From: Collinsella sp. TF06-26
GTDB lineage: Bacteria; Actinomycetota; Coriobacteriia; Coriobacteriales; Coriobacteriaceae
DNA length: 64,000 nucleotides
Reading direction: 5' to 3'
Assembly (NCBI RefSeq): GCF_002232035.1
Contig: NZ_NKXR01000007.1
Location: 1-64,000, forward strand
In this document: positions 8,162 to 17,521 of the stretch, one piece after another
Numbering within the stretch: position 1 is the stretch's first letter
Layout: every line of letters starts with the position of its first letter
The notes under the pieces: model-generated
What the model was told of the DNA's origin: nothing
The model's input: only the letters and a program-made list of their open reading frames with translations
Databases searched by the model: none
Made by a program: the position numbers and the translations under genes

Positions 8162-9229
8162 ATGGCGCTTCCTATGGTTTATGGCGGTCCCGGCCGGTAT
8201 GTTCAGGGGCCGGGCGAACTTTCGCGTCAGGGCAGGTATTTGTCATGGTTGGGCTGCGCTGCCTATGTCTTGTTTGACCAGGGCACCGAGGATCGGCTGT
8301 GCAGGCAGATCGTCGATGGATTTCTGGATGAAGAACTAAGCGAGCCGTTCTTTAAAATTTACAACGGTCCGTGTACGGAAGATGCCGTTGTCGAAATGGC
8401 CAAGGAAGCGCGGGCCGAGTATTGCGACATGGTAGTCGGTATCGGTGGTGGCAAGATGCTCGATATCGCTAAGGCCGTTGCGTTTTATGCTGAGCTGCCG
8501 TTGTGTGTATGCCCCACGGCGGCTTCGATGGACGGTCCGTGCAGCGCGATTTCGGTGCTGTATCACGAGGATGGGTCGTTCGATCGCTATCTGATGCTCG
8601 AGAAGAATCCGGACCTGGTCGTGGTCGATACCAACGTGGTCGCGGCGGCCCCACTGCGTATGACGGTCGCTGGTATGGGCGATGCGCTGGCAACGTACTT
8701 CGAGGCGCGTTCGTGCGCCGCGGCGAGAGGTGCGAACGAGCACGGTGGCGCGCCGGGGCACTTGGCACTGGTCGCGGCACGTGCCTGCTACGACACGCTT
8801 ATGGAATGCGGCGTCGCTGCCAAGCGCGATCTAAAAAAGGGCCGTACATCGCCAGCGGTTGAGCGCCTGATCGAGTGCAATATTTTGCTCTCGGGTGTCG
8901 GCTTTGAGAGTGGCGGCCTAGCGCTCGCCCATGCTATCGCTAACGGGTTGACGATTCTGCCCGAGTGCAAGGCCATGCACGGCGAGGCCGTAGCGTTTGG
9001 CCTGGTGGTGCGGCTGCGCCTGGAACGTGCGCCCGAGCTTGATCAGGTGCTCGAGTTTTGCCAGCGCGTTGGTCTGCCGACGACGCTCGAGGAGCTGGGC
9101 CTTGGCGAGATTTCCGATGCCGATCTGCAGGGTGTTGCAAATGCGGTCTTTAGAAACGAGCGTAATATGGCCAACGAGCAGGCCAAGGTGACCAAACAAA
9201 AGCTCGTGCAGCTCATGTGCGAGGCATAG
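8162..9229 (+). CDS. GldA-like dehydrogenase paralogue
   Basis: This 355-aa paralogue of the preceding gldA keeps the NAD loop GIGGGK (93-98) and all three metal ligands: Asp174 (GMGDALATYFEA), His257 (LAHAIANG) and His273 (AMHGEAVAFG). It is therefore probably an active polyol or hydroxyketone dehydrogenase. The N-terminal 60 residues are divergent and cysteine-richer than in GldA, so the substrate may differ. The ATG at 8162 has an AAGGGCGG site upstream. Tandem paralogues suggest duplication followed by specialisation. The C-terminus is slightly shorter than that of its neighbour. Confidence 0.8.
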   Translation: MALPMVYGGPGRYVQGPGELSRQGRYLSWLGCAAYVLFDQGTEDRLCRQIVDGFLDEELSEPFFKIYNGPCTEDAVVEMAKEARAEYCDMVVGIGGGKMLDIAKAVAFYAELPLCVCPTAASMDGPCSAISVLYHEDGSFDRYLMLEKNPDLVVVDTNVVAAAPLRMTVAGMGDALATYFEARSCAAARGANEHGGAPGHLALVAARACYDTLMECGVAAKRDLKKGRTSPAVERLIECNILLSGVGFESGGLALAHAIANGLTILPECKAMHGEAVAFGLVVRLRLERAPELDQVLEFCQRVGLPTTLEELGLGEISDADLQGVANAVFRNERNMANEQAKVTKQKLVQLMCEA

Positions 9230-9380
9230 TTTGGTGCTTGATTGACCTTGTGCAATCGAGGCGGCGATAGGCCATGGGCTATTTGCCGCAAAGGTGCTCC
9301 GCGTGTAATTTGCTCGAGGCACGGGCCGATGGCGTATCATTATTTCTTGCTTGTTTGCACTGCTCAGGGAGGGGCCGCGC

Positions 9381-10634
9381 ATGGCGCAGGAACACGATCT
9401 GTTTGATGACATTATCGAGATCAGCAAGGGTTTCGACTTTCTTAAAAACCCGCTTGGCGGCGTGACCGATGCACTCGATCCGTCGGCGCCGCAGTGGAAT
9501 CCTGCTGACTACAAGGAGCGTCCGCGCGGCAACACCATTCCGTGCTTGACCTGCAAAAACGAAAAGAGTGGCTGCACCGCGTGCATGGACGTGTGCCCGG
9601 TCAACGCCATCGAGGTCGAGGAAGATGCCATCGAGATCCTCGATTCCTGTCGCAAGTGTGGCCTGTGCGCCGCTGCCTGTCCGACTGAGGCGATCATCTC
9701 GCCGCGCCTGGCGCCCAAAAACCTGTATGACGACATTGTCTCGGCGGCTACAAGTCACGAGACCGCCTACGTTACCTGCACGCGCGCCCTTAAGCGCATG
9801 CCGCGCGAGAACGAGGTCGTCGTTGCCTGCGTGGGCGATATTACAGCCGAGACCTGGTTCTCGGTGCTGGCCGACTATCCCAACGTGAGTGTGTATCTGC
9901 CGCTGGGCGTGTGCGATAAATGCCGCAACACCGGTGGCGAGGACATGCTGGGCGAGGCGATTGCGAAGGCCGAGGAATGGGCTGGTACGGGTATGGGCCT
10001 GGAGGTCGACCCCAAGAGCCTCAAATGCCATAAGCGCCGCGAGTACGAGCGCAAGGAATACATGGAAAAGATCGCCCGTACCACGGGCCTGACCGTGACC
10101 AAACTCAATCCGGCGACGGCGGCACTGGCTTCGGTGACGCAGAAGCTCAAAGCCCATCGCCATCAGATCACCCAGCTGGAGCGCACGCTCAACACCATGT
10201 GCGGCACCACGACGACCAAGCGTCGCCGTTCGCTCACCCATGGGCGCCAGCTGGTGCTCTCGACGCTGCAAAACCACCCCGAGCTTGCCCAGAACATGCA
10301 GGTGAGCACGCCGGAGTGCGATTTTGACAAGTGCACGTCGTGCGGCGAGTGCGTTAACGCGTGTCCCACGTCCGCCTGCGATTTGGTGGGAAGCGGTCGC
10401 TTTGCACTGGAGTCCACGTATTGTTTGGGTTGCGGAGCCTGTGTCAAGGTTTGTCCCGAACATGCGCTCAAGCTGGTCGAACACGATGCGTCCAATCTGG
10501 TCGTCGCCGATCCCGAGGCCGAGGAAAAGGCCGCCCAGAAGGCGAAGGCTCACGAGGAGGCCGAGAAGGTCAAGGCCGAGGCAAAGGCCAAGCTCGATAA
10601 GATGCTCGATCAGGTGGAAAAGCTCGCAGACTAG
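9381..10634 (+). CDS. multi-cluster 4Fe-4S ferredoxin-like protein
   Basis: This 417-aa soluble protein has four CxxCxxCxxxCP-type clusters. Two lie in the N-terminal 120 residues (one preceded by CLTCKNEKSGC, the next CRKCGLCAAACP) and two near 310-370 (CTSCGECVNACP and CLGCGACVKVCP). Between them is a domain of about 180 residues with extra cysteines (VTCTRAL, VCDKCRNTGG) and no recognised fold. The C-terminus is a lysine/alanine/glutamate-rich coiled coil of about 45 residues. GGAGGGG precedes the ATG at 9381. Its position behind two dehydrogenases suggests a role in fermentation redox balance, but no partner oxidoreductase is adjacent. The exact function is unknown. Confidence 0.75.
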   Translation: MAQEHDLFDDIIEISKGFDFLKNPLGGVTDALDPSAPQWNPADYKERPRGNTIPCLTCKNEKSGCTACMDVCPVNAIEVEEDAIEILDSCRKCGLCAAACPTEAIISPRLAPKNLYDDIVSAATSHETAYVTCTRALKRMPRENEVVVACVGDITAETWFSVLADYPNVSVYLPLGVCDKCRNTGGEDMLGEAIAKAEEWAGTGMGLEVDPKSLKCHKRREYERKEYMEKIARTTGLTVTKLNPATAALASVTQKLKAHRHQITQLERTLNTMCGTTTTKRRRSLTHGRQLVLSTLQNHPELAQNMQVSTPECDFDKCTSCGECVNACPTSACDLVGSGRFALESTYCLGCGACVKVCPEHALKLVEHDASNLVVADPEAEEKAAQKAKAHEEAEKVKAEAKAKLDKMLDQVEKLAD

Positions 10635-10748
10635 TCAGCGACCCCTATCTCTGCTTCATTTGCGCCGCCGTGGCGTCCGGGTTCGCCTGGATGCTGCGGC
10701 GGCGCTATACTTATGCAGTTTGAAGTACCTGTATCAAAAGGAGCTGTC

Positions 10749-11825
<1,077 letters not shown>

Positions 11826-11836
11826 GGACGACGCAT

Positions 11837-12220
11837 ATGTTTAAATATGGCAAAAAAGCTGGCTACATGGGTATTGCGTTGCTCGTACTTGCGGTGATTC
11901 CGCTGGTGGTTGCAGCGTGTGTTATCCCCAACATTGGTCCCGAGGTGGCAACGAAGTTTAACGCGGCCGGTGAGGTGACGCGCTGGGGCAAGAGCTACGA
12001 GCTGCTGGCACTGCCGGTGCTCAACCTGCTGCTGAGCGTGGCGACGTACTTTACGGCAGGACGTCAGGCTAAAAACAATGATGACTCCGCCGCCATGGCG
12101 CGCATCGTGTGCGAGCGCTACCTGCGAAACGGCTGCATCACGGGTGTGTTCCTCAACGTAATCAACGTCTACTTTATGTACTCGGCTATTACCGGAACAG
12201 GCTTTGGCTTTGGTTTCTAG
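11837..12220 (+). CDS. small DUF1648-like membrane protein
   Basis: This 127-aa protein has three predicted membrane segments (about 12-34, 55-75, 98-120). The loop sequence PNIGPEVATKFNAAGEV-RWG matches the DUF1648 signature, in which a proline and a histidine/asparagine lie near FNAxGE, seen at the N-terminus of SdpI-like immunity proteins. It lies 11 bp behind ychF with AAGGACG before the ATG, so it is probably co-transcribed. The role is unknown; membrane-stress or bacteriocin-immunity functions are known for larger relatives. Confidence 0.65.
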   Translation: MFKYGKKAGYMGIALLVLAVIPLVVAACVIPNIGPEVATKFNAAGEVTRWGKSYELLALPVLNLLLSVATYFTAGRQAKNNDDSAAMARIVCERYLRNGCITGVFLNVINVYFMYSAITGTGFGFGF

Positions 12221-12229
12221 CCTGTCCTT

Positions 12230-12619
12230 TTAGGCAACGAGCCTGCACGCATATTCAATGGCTGCTGCGAGGCCGCCGCTCGATCGTGGTTTAAAGACCA
12301 TATCGGCGGCGGCCTCGTTTTCGTATCCGGAGCCGCGGAGGGCGAGTGCGATACCGGCTTCTAAAAGGAGCGGCAGGCCGCGTTGGCTGGTTGCGATTAC
12401 GGCAGCCTGATTGAGCGAGCAGCTGTGCGCTTGGCATTGGATGGCAAGTTCGCCTTGCGCCGGGCAAGGGACCAGAACGGCGGCGACGCGACTTGATAGT
12501 AATGCAAATGCTGTGCGCTCATCGGGCGAAAGGCATTCGGCTTCAACGACGACGAGCTTGGGCGGTGCGCTGTTTGTGCGAAGCGTGGCTCGGTACATGC
12601 GGACCGAAGAACCCGACAT
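12230..12619 (-). CDS. hypothetical protein divergent from an XRE regulator
   Basis: This 129-aa protein has no recognised domain. It contains a hydrophobic alanine/leucine-rich middle but no clear membrane helix, and cysteines at several positions. An in-frame ATG at 12643 exists, but AGGAG sits 6 bp before the ATG at 12619. The gene is divergent from the XRE gene at 12696 and they share a perfect 26-bp palindrome between them. That arrangement suggests the XRE protein controls both genes, as in toxin-antitoxin or immunity pairs, but no toxin fold is visible. Confidence 0.5.
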   Translation of the reverse strand: MSGSSVRMYRATLRTNSAPPKLVVVEAECLSPDERTAFALLSSRVAAVLVPCPAQGELAIQCQAHSCSLNQAAVIATSQRGLPLLLEAGIALALRGSGYENEAAADMVFKPRSSGGLAAAIEYACRLVA

Positions 12620-12641
12620 AGAAAACTCCTGTGTATTCGGC

Positions 12642-12667
12642 AAAACGTAAACTATAGTTTACGTTTT
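12642..12667. promoter_or_regulatory. perfect 26-bp palindromic operator
   Basis: The palindrome is AAAACGTAAACTA followed by its exact reverse complement, with TATAGT at its centre. It sits in the 76-bp divergent spacer between the 12619 and 12696 starts. It is the obvious binding site for the XRE protein and overlaps a possible -10 element for both directions. Confidence 0.75.
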
Positions 12668-12695
12668 TGTTCAGCTCCATTTCAAACTCGGCTGC

Positions 12696-12914
12696 ATGGA
12701 CGAACGTGCGAAACAGATTCTTGGCAGGCGGGTCGAAGAGACACGCAGGGACCTTGGTATCTCCAAGGTTGATTTTTGTGTGGCGACAGGAATCAGCCGA
12801 CCCTACCTCGACCGAATCGAAGATGGGACGGCAAATTTCACGCTCAAGGTTCTATTTAAGATCGCGCCCGCACTCGGCATGACGGTGTCAGAGCTTCTCG
12901 AGGGGATCGAATAG
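12696..12914 (+). CDS. XRE-family transcription regulator
   Basis: This 72-aa single-domain HTH_3 protein has the recognition segment in FCVATGISRPYLDRIEDG (about 28-45) and ends in SELLEG. It has no effector domain. There is no clear ribosome site before the ATG, so the message may have a very short leader. It lies 28 bp after the perfect palindrome at 12642-12667, which it probably binds to repress itself and the divergent gene. Confidence 0.8.
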   Translation: MDERAKQILGRRVEETRRDLGISKVDFCVATGISRPYLDRIEDGTANFTLKVLFKIAPALGMTVSELLEGIE

Positions 12915-12936
12915 GGGATACCCGTCGACAACTGAA

Positions 12937-13950
12937 TTACGCCATCGGGATGCGGTCGTGGTTGACTTGGCTGTAGAACAGGCGCTGAATCTCGGCCGCA
13001 TCACGTGACTGGCCGAGTGCCCACATGGTTTTGGCCACGAGCGTCTCGGTGGTCATGTCGTCGCCGCGCAAAATGCCCGGATGATCGGCGTAGGCACGGC
13101 CGACCTCATAAACACCCAGGTCAAGGCCCTCTTCGGGGACCTGCGTGGTCATAACGACAGTGCGACCCGAATCGACCCAGCGGAAAATTGCCTCTTGGAA
13201 CGACTCGCCCGACTCACCAAACTCGGGGATACCGCCAATGCCAAAGGTCTCCAGAATCACAGCGTCGTAGCTATCGGCAAGAGCGTCCAGGATACCCGGG
13301 TTCACGCCGGGTGTCAGCTTAAGGACAAATACGCGCGGGTCGATGCTGTCGTAGAAGCGAACCGGGTTCTCGTCCTGGTGAGTGCCGTGGAGTCCGTTGC
13401 GAACGATGCGGTCGTTGCGGATATAGGCAATGGGCGGATAGTTGACGCTAATGAACGCGTTAAAGCTCATGGTGCGCTGCTTGCGGGCGCGCGTGCCGGC
13501 AATGGCTACGCCGCCAAAGACAATCGAGACGTCGTGCGAATGCTCGTCGAGCGCATAGAGCAGGCTCTGGTACAGGTTGAGCTTGGCGTCGGTAAAGGGA
13601 TTGCCCATGGGCTTTTGCGAGCCGGTGAGTACGATGGGCTTGGGGCTGTCCTGAATCAGATAGGAAAGCGCCGCCGCGGTGTAGCTCATGGTGTCGGTGC
13701 CGTGCAGAATCACGAAGCCGTCGTGGTCGGCATAACCCTCGACGATGACGTCGCGGATACGCATCCAGTCGCTCGGACGCATATTGGTGCTGTCGATGTT
13801 CATGGGCTGCACGACGTCGAGCTCGCAGAGGCCCGAGATCTCGGGGACGCTCTGGGCGAGCTCCTCACCGGTCAGGGCGGGGGAGAGGCCGTTGCCGTCC
13901 TCGGTCGATGCGATGGTGCCGCCCGTGGCGATGAGAAGGATGCGCTTCAT
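12937..13950 (-). CDS. ansA: type I L-asparaginase
   Basis: This 337-aa protein of the asparaginase/glutaminase family hydrolyses L-asparagine to aspartate and ammonia. The first catalytic threonine lies in TGGTIAST (about 9-16) and the second in HGTDTMSYTA. There is no signal peptide, so it is the cytoplasmic type I enzyme. The long frame begins at 14022, but similarity and a GATAGGAA site point to the ATG at 13950 (MKRILLIATGG). It is monocistronic. The spacer to guaA on the other strand is about 265 bp. Confidence 0.9.
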   Translation of the reverse strand: MKRILLIATGGTIASTEDGNGLSPALTGEELAQSVPEISGLCELDVVQPMNIDSTNMRPSDWMRIRDVIVEGYADHDGFVILHGTDTMSYTAAALSYLIQDSPKPIVLTGSQKPMGNPFTDAKLNLYQSLLYALDEHSHDVSIVFGGVAIAGTRARKQRTMSFNAFISVNYPPIAYIRNDRIVRNGLHGTHQDENPVRFYDSIDPRVFVLKLTPGVNPGILDALADSYDAVILETFGIGGIPEFGESGESFQEAIFRWVDSGRTVVMTTQVPEEGLDLGVYEVGRAYADHPGILRGDDMTTETLVAKTMWALGQSRDAAEIQRLFYSQVNHDRIPMA

Positions 13951-14216
13951 GCTGGTATTCCTATCGTATTTGCCGCCGCAGAGGCGGAGTCGTTCGGCAG
14001 TATTGTGGCACAGGGCGTCCAATGTTCAAACGTATTACATCATCTGTAACGTTTGGTAACACTTCAATTGCCGTCAAATAGGCCCCGGTCGTGCGTTTGC
14101 CGTGCGCTGATGGCTGCGAGGGACGAGAAACCCCATATAACGTGTACACTATGTAAGCTGTTTTCGTTTATTCGCGCGGGTGGGCACAGGCTCCCCGCCA
14201 ACAAGAGGGGGAAACC

Positions 14217-15815
14217 ATGGATCAAAAGGCTTCCGCAAAGGTCCTCGTACTCGACTTTGGTGCGCAGTACGGTCAGCTCATTGCCCGTCGCGTCCGCGAC
14301 CTCAACGTGTATTCCGAGATCGTTCCCTGCGACATCTCGGCCGATGAGATTCGCGAAATGAACGCCTCTGCGCTCATCCTCTCTGGCGGCCCGGCTTCTG
14401 TGTATGCCGAGGACGCTCCGTCCATCGATCCCGCCATCTTTGACCTGGGCCTTCCCGTTCTGGGCTTTTGCTACGGCCATCAGATCACGGCCGTGACGCT
14501 CGGCGGCAAGGTCGGTCACTCCGAGGTGGGCGAATACGGCCGCGCCACCATCACGCGTACGGCCGGCGCCAAGCTCTTTAACTCCACGCCTATGGAGCAG
14601 ACCGTGTGGATGAGCCACCGCGACGCCGTGTCCGAGGTGCCCGAGGGCTTTACCGTTACCGCCAGCACCGACGTGTGCCCGGTTGCCGCCATGGAGTGCG
14701 TCGAGCGCAAGATCTTCACCACGCAGTTCCACCCCGAGGTCAAGCACTCCGAGTACGGTCAGCAGCTGCTGAGCAACTTTCTGTTTGAGATCTGCGGCCT
14801 GGAGCCCAACTGGAGCATGGATAACCTGGTCGAGACCATGACAGCCGAGTTCCGCGAGAAGGTCGGCGACGACCGCGTGATTCTGGCCCTGTCCGGCGGC
14901 GTCGACTCCTCCGTCGTGGCTGCGCTGGGCGCTCGCGCCGTGGGCAAGCAGATGACCTGCGTGTTCATCAACCACGGCCTGCTGCGCAAGGGCGAGCCCG
15001 AGCAGGTGGAGGAGGTCTTCACCAAGCAGTTTGACGTCGACTTTATCCACGTCCACGCCGAGGACCGTTATGCCGAGCTTCTGGCCGGCGTGACCGAGCC
15101 CGAGGAGAAGCGCCGCATCATCGGTACGCAGTTCTGGAAAGAGTTCTTCGCCGTGGCGCAGCAGCTCGAGACCGATGGCAAGCCGGTCAAGTACTTGGCT
15201 CAGGGCACCATCTACCCCGACATCATTGAGTCCGGCGCTCGCAAGACGGGCGGCAAGACGGCTACCATCAAGAGCCATCACAATCTGATCCCGTTCCCCG
15301 AGGGCGTGCACTTCGACCTTATTGAGCCGCTCGACCACTTCTTTAAGGACGAGGTCCGCGCGCTTGGTCTGGCGCTCGGTCTGCCGGGTCATATCGTGTT
15401 CCGCCAGCCTTTCCCGGGCCCGGGTCTGGCCATCCGCATCATCGGTGCGGTCGACAAGGAGAAGCTCGAGATCCTCAAGAATGCCGACGCCATCGTGCGC
15501 GAGGAGCTCGACGCCTATAACCAGCGTCTGTTTGAGCAGACCGGCGAGCGCAACTCCGAGCATAGCTGCTGGCAGTATTTCGCCGTCCTGCCCGACATTA
15601 AGTCCGTCGGCGTTATGGGCGACGAGCGCACCTACCAGCGCCCAATTATCCTGCGTGCCGTCGAGTCCAGCGATGCCATGACCGCCGACTGGGCCAAGCT
15701 GCCCTACGACGTCCTGGCCCGCATCTCCGGCCGCATCGTGGCCGAGGTTCCCGGCGCCAACCGCGTGTGCTACGACATCACGTCCAAGCCGCCCGCGACG
15801 ATTGAGTGGGAATAG
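14217..15815 (+). CDS. guaA: GMP synthase (glutamine-hydrolysing)
   Basis: This 532-aa enzyme converts XMP, glutamine and ATP to GMP in purine synthesis. The N-terminal class I amidotransferase has its nucleophile in GFCYGHQ (Cys85) and His/Glu in QFHPEV. The ATP-pyrophosphatase domain has the PP-loop LSGGVDSS, and the C-terminal dimerisation domain ends RVCYDITSKPPATIEWE. AGAGGGGGAAACC precedes the ATG. The leader (about 14050-14216) shows no purine riboswitch that I can recognise. The last codons are the apparent target of repeated integration (see 15801, 18362, 21729, 43666). GuaA ends of this type are known integration sites for genomic islands. Confidence 0.97.
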   Translation: MDQKASAKVLVLDFGAQYGQLIARRVRDLNVYSEIVPCDISADEIREMNASALILSGGPASVYAEDAPSIDPAIFDLGLPVLGFCYGHQITAVTLGGKVGHSEVGEYGRATITRTAGAKLFNSTPMEQTVWMSHRDAVSEVPEGFTVTASTDVCPVAAMECVERKIFTTQFHPEVKHSEYGQQLLSNFLFEICGLEPNWSMDNLVETMTAEFREKVGDDRVILALSGGVDSSVVAALGARAVGKQMTCVFINHGLLRKGEPEQVEEVFTKQFDVDFIHVHAEDRYAELLAGVTEPEEKRRIIGTQFWKEFFAVAQQLETDGKPVKYLAQGTIYPDIIESGARKTGGKTATIKSHHNLIPFPEGVHFDLIEPLDHFFKDEVRALGLALGLPGHIVFRQPFPGPGLAIRIIGAVDKEKLEILKNADAIVREELDAYNQRLFEQTGERNSEHSCWQYFAVLPDIKSVGVMGDERTYQRPIILRAVESSDAMTADWAKLPYDVLARISGRIVAEVPGANRVCYDITSKPPATIEWE

Positions 15816-15817
15816 AA
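15801..15817 (+). repeat. guaA 3'-end attachment site (first copy)
   Basis: ATTGAGTGGGAATAGAA spans the last four sense codons and the stop of guaA. The same 17 bp recur exactly at 18362-18378. Variants encoding the same I/V-E-W-E-stop end are at 21729 and 43723. This pattern is expected of attL/attR sites made by site-specific integration. Confidence 0.7.
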
Positions 15818-15849
15818 CATACGTTCGATAAAATAATATAGTATCAGAT

Positions 15850-15883
15850 AGCGGGCACGGTTTCAATTGAATCCGTGCCCGCT
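15850..15883 (+). terminator. hairpin after guaA
   Basis: An AGCGGGCACGG / CCGTGCCCGCT stem with a 12-nt loop is followed only by GCTGTATG, so the T-tract is poor. It may be a bidirectional stop between guaA and the opposing methyltransferase genes. Confidence 0.5.
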
Positions 15884-15969
15884 GCTGTATGCGTGTCCTT
15901 GCACGCCCAATATGCGCCGTAAAAGCCGTCTTCTTCGACGTCAAAGTGAATGCGCTTCGTTTTCGCCTC

Positions 15970-16800
15970 TCAAAATCTTATTTTCACGATTTGCATTTTC
16001 ATCCCGTTGTCACCGACCCTTGCGAGAAACCGGAAAAAGCAGCTGACAGAAGAGTCTCTCAAATCGTTGTAGCCCAGCATATAGCCGCGACTTGTGACCT
16101 GCAGACGGCTGTCCCACGTGCCGATTTCCTTGGCGGCATCCGAAACCGCAAAATATGCCCCCACATCCTTGATTTTTGCAGTCTTAAGCCATGTTTTTGC
16201 GATCATCTTTACCGCCGTCCGATTGGCAGCATCAAAGACCAGCACACTGCCGGGGAAAGCGTCCGCCATCCCCCGCACCAGTTCCCGGACCTGCTGGGTC
16301 AGAAAGTAATAGAACACCCCGGAGGCAAAGAACACCGCCCCGCGGGAGGCATCGATTTTGCTAAACCATGCGGTGTCTTTCAGGTCGCAGGGGATATTTT
16401 GTTCTCGATCCCCGGCGGGCAGCAGCTGCTGCCGCAAGGCAATCACATCCGGGAAGTCCAGATTGTAGATCTTGCATCTACCGTTGTCGCAGGTTCTGCC
16501 GGTGTTGTCCAGCCCGCAGCCCAGATTGACCACCGCCGCATTGGGGTGGTCTTTCAGGTAATCCCGCACCTCGAAAGCAAGATCACTCTGCCGTGTGGCC
16601 ACCTCCAGCGCACCAAAGCGCTGCATCAGGCTGCGGGAGTTTTTCTCTGCCTCTGAAAAGTCGTAGTCGATCTGGTCGAGCAGACGAACCGCTGTTTCAT
16701 CCCTGTAAAGGTTCGGGTACAACTCCGTACACAGCTTCCGGGAATACAGCGGGAGGATCAGCGTCTCCTGCACGGTGTTTTTCTCAATTTTACATTTCAT
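15970..16800 (-). CDS. class I SAM methyltransferase (leucine carboxyl / O-methyltransferase type)
   Basis: This 276-aa protein has the SAM-binding motif VVNLGCGLDNTGRT (about 90-103) and an acidic second strand (IYNLDFPDV). A preceding QSDLAFEVRDYL segment is typical of leucine carboxyl methyltransferase and polyketide O-methyltransferase relatives. TGAGGAAG precedes the ATG. It is the last of three methyltransferase genes on the minus strand inside the first guaA-flanked island. Base composition is less GC-rich than in neighbours, which suggests transfer, probably from a Firmicute. The substrate is unknown. Confidence 0.75.
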   Translation of the reverse strand: MKCKIEKNTVQETLILPLYSRKLCTELYPNLYRDETAVRLLDQIDYDFSEAEKNSRSLMQRFGALEVATRQSDLAFEVRDYLKDHPNAAVVNLGCGLDNTGRTCDNGRCKIYNLDFPDVIALRQQLLPAGDREQNIPCDLKDTAWFSKIDASRGAVFFASGVFYYFLTQQVRELVRGMADAFPGSVLVFDAANRTAVKMIAKTWLKTAKIKDVGAYFAVSDAAKEIGTWDSRLQVTSRGYMLGYNDLRDSSVSCFFRFLARVGDNGMKMQIVKIRF

Positions 16801-16915
16801 AGGTTTCTTCCTCAGTGAATAAAAACTGTCATAATTGCCGCCAGCATAGCCGCTATGACCGTCATGCCTATCGCCATGTGCAGGATGGATGCAAAAATAC
16901 CCGTGCTTGATGCCC

Positions 16916-17521
16916 CTACTTCCGCGCCGTGACGCAGAGCCACTTTTTCTTTTTGTGTATCTGCACCTCGTGAAAACCCGCCCGCTCCAGACATGCCTTT
17001 AATTCAATGTCCTTGTAGATGGTCATGCCGCCGATGATCTGCGTCCACCTCTCGTCCTTGTCCGTATCGCCATTGCTCTCGTTGCAGATAAGAATTGTCC
17101 CGCCTGGCTTCAGCGTCCGCCAGACCTCGCGGAAGCATCGGGGCAAATCAGGCCAAAAATAGACGGTTTCAAAGGCCGTGGCGGCATCGAAGTAGCTATC
17201 CTCAAACGCCATATCCGCCACACTGCCTTGCAAGACGGCGCAACGCCCCTCCTGAATTGCAGTTCGGTTGAGCTTTCTAGCCTTCTCCACGCTGACGGGC
17301 GAATAGTCGATGCCCTTGACGACGCCATACGGGCATTTTTTCAGCAGCCGTTTTATGTTTGCCCCGCCGCCGCAGCCGCAATCCAGCACCTTTGCGTTTG
17401 GCGTGAGTCGTAGAAACTGAAGTCCCCACCGCGCCACAGGGCTGTGGCCCAGGTTCATCATGGCAACCATTAGTTTTCCGCCGAGGCCCACGGGCTTGCG
17501 GGTGTTTTCAAAGAACGACAT
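16916..17521 (-). CDS. class I SAM methyltransferase (UbiE-like)
   Basis: This 201-aa protein has SAM motif I VLDCGCGGGANIKRLL, the acidic residue in GIDYSPVSVEKA, and motif IV in DAATAFETVYFWPDL. It begins at the ATG at 17521, inside the end of the preceding gene (overlap of about 14 bp), with GAGGGGCC before it. The in-frame upstream ATG at 17551 lacks a ribosome site. It ends in the positively charged KKKKWLCVTARK. The gap of about 115 bp to the next gene holds only a short hydrophobic frame. The methyl acceptor is unknown. Confidence 0.75.
   Translation of the reverse strand: MSFFENTRKPVGLGGKLMVAMMNLGHSPVARWGLQFLRLTPNAKVLDCGCGGGANIKRLLKKCPYGVVKGIDYSPVSVEKARKLNRTAIQEGRCAVLQGSVADMAFEDSYFDAATAFETVYFWPDLPRCFREVWRTLKPGGTILICNESNGDTDKDERWTQIIGGMTIYKDIELKACLERAGFHEVQIHKKKKWLCVTARK

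Noticed and set aside
14053-14216. A purine riboswitch before guaA
   Set aside because: I looked for the conserved loop sequences of purine riboswitches and did not see them. Only an ordinary leader and ribosome site are visible.
14064-15944. A 626-codon minus-strand frame over guaA
   Set aside because: It is the shadow of guaA, with low-complexity composition and no domain.
16812-16994. A 60-codon minus-strand frame ending in a hydrophobic helix between two methyltransferase genes
   Set aside because: Most of it overlaps the end of the second methyltransferase in another frame, and no ribosome site supports an internal ATG. A 21-aa peptide is possible but not supportable.
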